From NCBI GenBank assembly GCA_003003925.1, contig PVWP01000004.1, positions 62,001 to 126,000 of the forward strand: DNA of 64,000 nt, read 5' to 3'. The stretch comes from Aphanothece cf. minutissima CCALA 015. Its GTDB lineage: Bacteria > Cyanobacteriota > Cyanobacteriia > PCC-6307 > Cyanobiaceae. The notes under the pieces are model-generated. The model worked only from the letters and a program-made list of their open reading frames with translations, searched no databases and was not told where the DNA came from. Of this stretch, positions 63,130 to 64,000 are shown in pieces (position 1 is the stretch's first letter; every line of letters begins with the position of its first letter). Position numbers and translations under genes: made by a program.

Positions 63130-63826
63130 CGGCGCGCAGCGCCTGCATCAGGGCCACGCCCCGGCTCGTGCCCAGCCGGCCGGCACCGGCCGCCACCAGG
63201 GCCAGCGCCTGGTCGAGATCCGCGATGCCACCGGCGGCCTTCACCGCCGCCCGGCCGCGGGCCAGGGCCACCAGCCGGCCCACCTGCTCGGGGGTCACCG
63301 GCGGGCCGAAGCCGCTGCCGCTCTTGAGGTGGCGCACCCCGGCATCGATGCTGATCTCCACCAGCAGCTCCAGGGCCTCCGGGTCGAGGCGGCCCATCTC
63401 CAGGATCACCTTGACCGGCAGGCCCAGGTCGGTGATGGCCGCCAGATCGTCGAGCACGGCGGTGCCGTCGCCATCGGCCAGGGCGCCGAAATCGGGGACA
63501 ACGTCGAGTTCGTCGGCCCCGGCGGCGGCGGCCCACTCCGCCTCGGCCCGCTTGATCGCCGCGGGGATGGCCCCGAAGGGGAACCCCACCACGGCGACCA
63601 GCTTCACCGTTCCGTCGACCGGCAGCCGCTCGCGGGCCACGGGCAGCCAGCGGGAGGCCAGACACACCCCGGCGAAGCCGAAGTGGCGGGCCTCATCGCA
63701 GCAGCGCAGGATGGCCTCCCGGCCCCGGTGGGGATCCAGCAGGGCGTGGTCGATCAGGGGGGCAAGGTCGGGCCGGTCGGTCTCCCGCTCAGGTGTCACG
63801 GGCCTGGATGACGCCGAATCCGCCAT
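63122..63826 (-). CDS. deoC: Deoxyribose-phosphate aldolase
   Basis: This 234-residue TIM-barrel aldolase has [48 protein letters not shown], the Schiff-base lysine region [40 protein letters not shown] and the second lysine [16 protein letters not shown]. It splits deoxyribose 5-phosphate into glyceraldehyde 3-phosphate and acetaldehyde. The ATG at 63826 overlaps the upstream gene by 38 bases; a GTG at 63799 would cut this to 11. It is coupled to recO downstream. Confidence 0.94.
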   Translation of the reverse strand: MADSASSRPVTPERETDRPDLAPLIDHALLDPHRGREAILRCCDEARHFGFAGVCLASRWLPVARERLPVDGTVKLVAVVGFPFGAIPAAIKRAEAEWAAAAGADELDVVPDFGALADGDGTAVLDDLAAITDLGLPVKVILEMGRLDPEALELLVEISIDAGVRHLKSGSGFGPPVTPEQVGRLVALARGRAAVKAAGGIADLDQALALVAAGAGRLGTSRGVALMQALRAGA

Positions 63827-64000
63827 GGTTGCGGCGGTAGACCACCTGGATCTGGCCCGTGCCCGCGTCGCGGAACATGTAGAAATCGTGGTCGATCAGA
63901 TCCAGCTGATGCAGGGCCTCCTCCAGGTCCATCGCCGGCATGGCGAAGTACTTGCGGCGCACGCCGCGATGGGGGACGGCGGGCTCGAGGCCATCGGTGA
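63789..64000 (-). CDS. hpf: Long-form ribosome hibernation promoting factor, C-terminal part
   Basis: Only the last 70 codons are inside the window. They read [56 protein letters not shown], the C-terminal dimerisation domain of long HPF proteins (LrtA in cyanobacteria). These pair 70S ribosomes into inactive 100S dimers in the dark or under starvation. The gene continues past the right edge. Its end overlaps the deoC start. Confidence 0.93.
   Translation of the reverse strand, partial: TDGLEPAVPHRGVRRKYFAMPAMDLEEALHQLDLIDHDFYMFRDAGTGQIQVVYRRNHGGFGVIQARDT

Overview
The window reads as chromosomal DNA of a high-GC picocyanobacterium of the Cyanobium / Synechococcus type. The reasons are roughly 70% GC, a ClpR/ClpP3 protease pair, a Ycf46-type AAA ATPase, DevBCA-type exporter genes, a YidC with a large periplasmic insertion, and dense gene packing with stop/start overlaps (ATGA, GTGA, TTGA). 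Most of it is ordinary housekeeping DNA. I found no phage, insertion sequence, rRNA operon or CRISPR array.

Layout. 1-1877 (+): 3' end of a formylglycine-generating enzyme, two small membrane proteins (DUF1622, DUF202) and a BASS-family transporter. 1896-5689: a large MscS channel (-) divergent from comEC (+), then tRNA-Ser(CGA). 5855-8180: a small unknown gene, a glycosyltransferase and a bacterial sugar transferase. 8205-13926 (-): PIN/TRAM protein, clpR, clpP3, ilvC, an MFS-like protein and cbiB. 14020-21420: hemW (+) converging on panB (-), SRP RNA, and a minus-strand wall/division block in the order miaB, ddl, a small membrane protein, ftsQ, ftsZ. 21500-26958 (+): an enolase-superfamily epimerase coupled to a DUF1611 protein (resembling the DgcA/DgcN D-glutamate pair), tRNA-His on the other strand, a DUF4359 protein, a cytosine-deaminase-like amidohydrolase and an FAD oxidase. 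26975-31493 (-): murA, tRNA-Leu(CAA), argD, folC and a pentapeptide-repeat protein. 31671-35263 (+): tRNA-Leu(CAG), a small unknown gene, a TrmH-family methyltransferase that seems to start at CTG, lpdA and trpC.

35264-36360 is the accessory spot. It holds a frameshifted C-terminal remnant of a PPK2-type polyphosphate kinase. Next to it is a peroxiredoxin gene whose two ends carry perfect 12-bp inverted repeats containing integron core sites. Its 3' end folds like an attC site, so it looks like a fossil integron gene cassette. Next come a devBCA exporter operon and a divergent TetR regulator with a palindrome over the exporter promoter.

40223-47140: a methyltransferase, rpsD with a strong terminator, yidD, a thioredoxin-fold protein, murE, aqpZ, a small MscS channel and a class V aminotransferase. 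47301-53463 (-): sppA, aroH, a DUF2808 protein, rpmH, rnpA, a PH-domain protein, yidC, yceD and ycf46. 53561-62326 is an envelope/glycan block: an EamA exporter, three sugar-transfer proteins (two GT4 and one GT39), an MFS transporter and a response-regulator/histidine-kinase pair. The window ends (-) with recO, deoC and the 3' end of the long-form hibernation factor gene.

Functionally, cell-wall and division genes (murA, murE, ddl, ftsQ, ftsZ) and envelope transport or glycan genes recur throughout. No single large novel system is evident. The best leads are the integron-like cassette, the D-glutamate-type pair, the CTG start, the Ig-like insertion in YidC and the TetR/devBCA switch.
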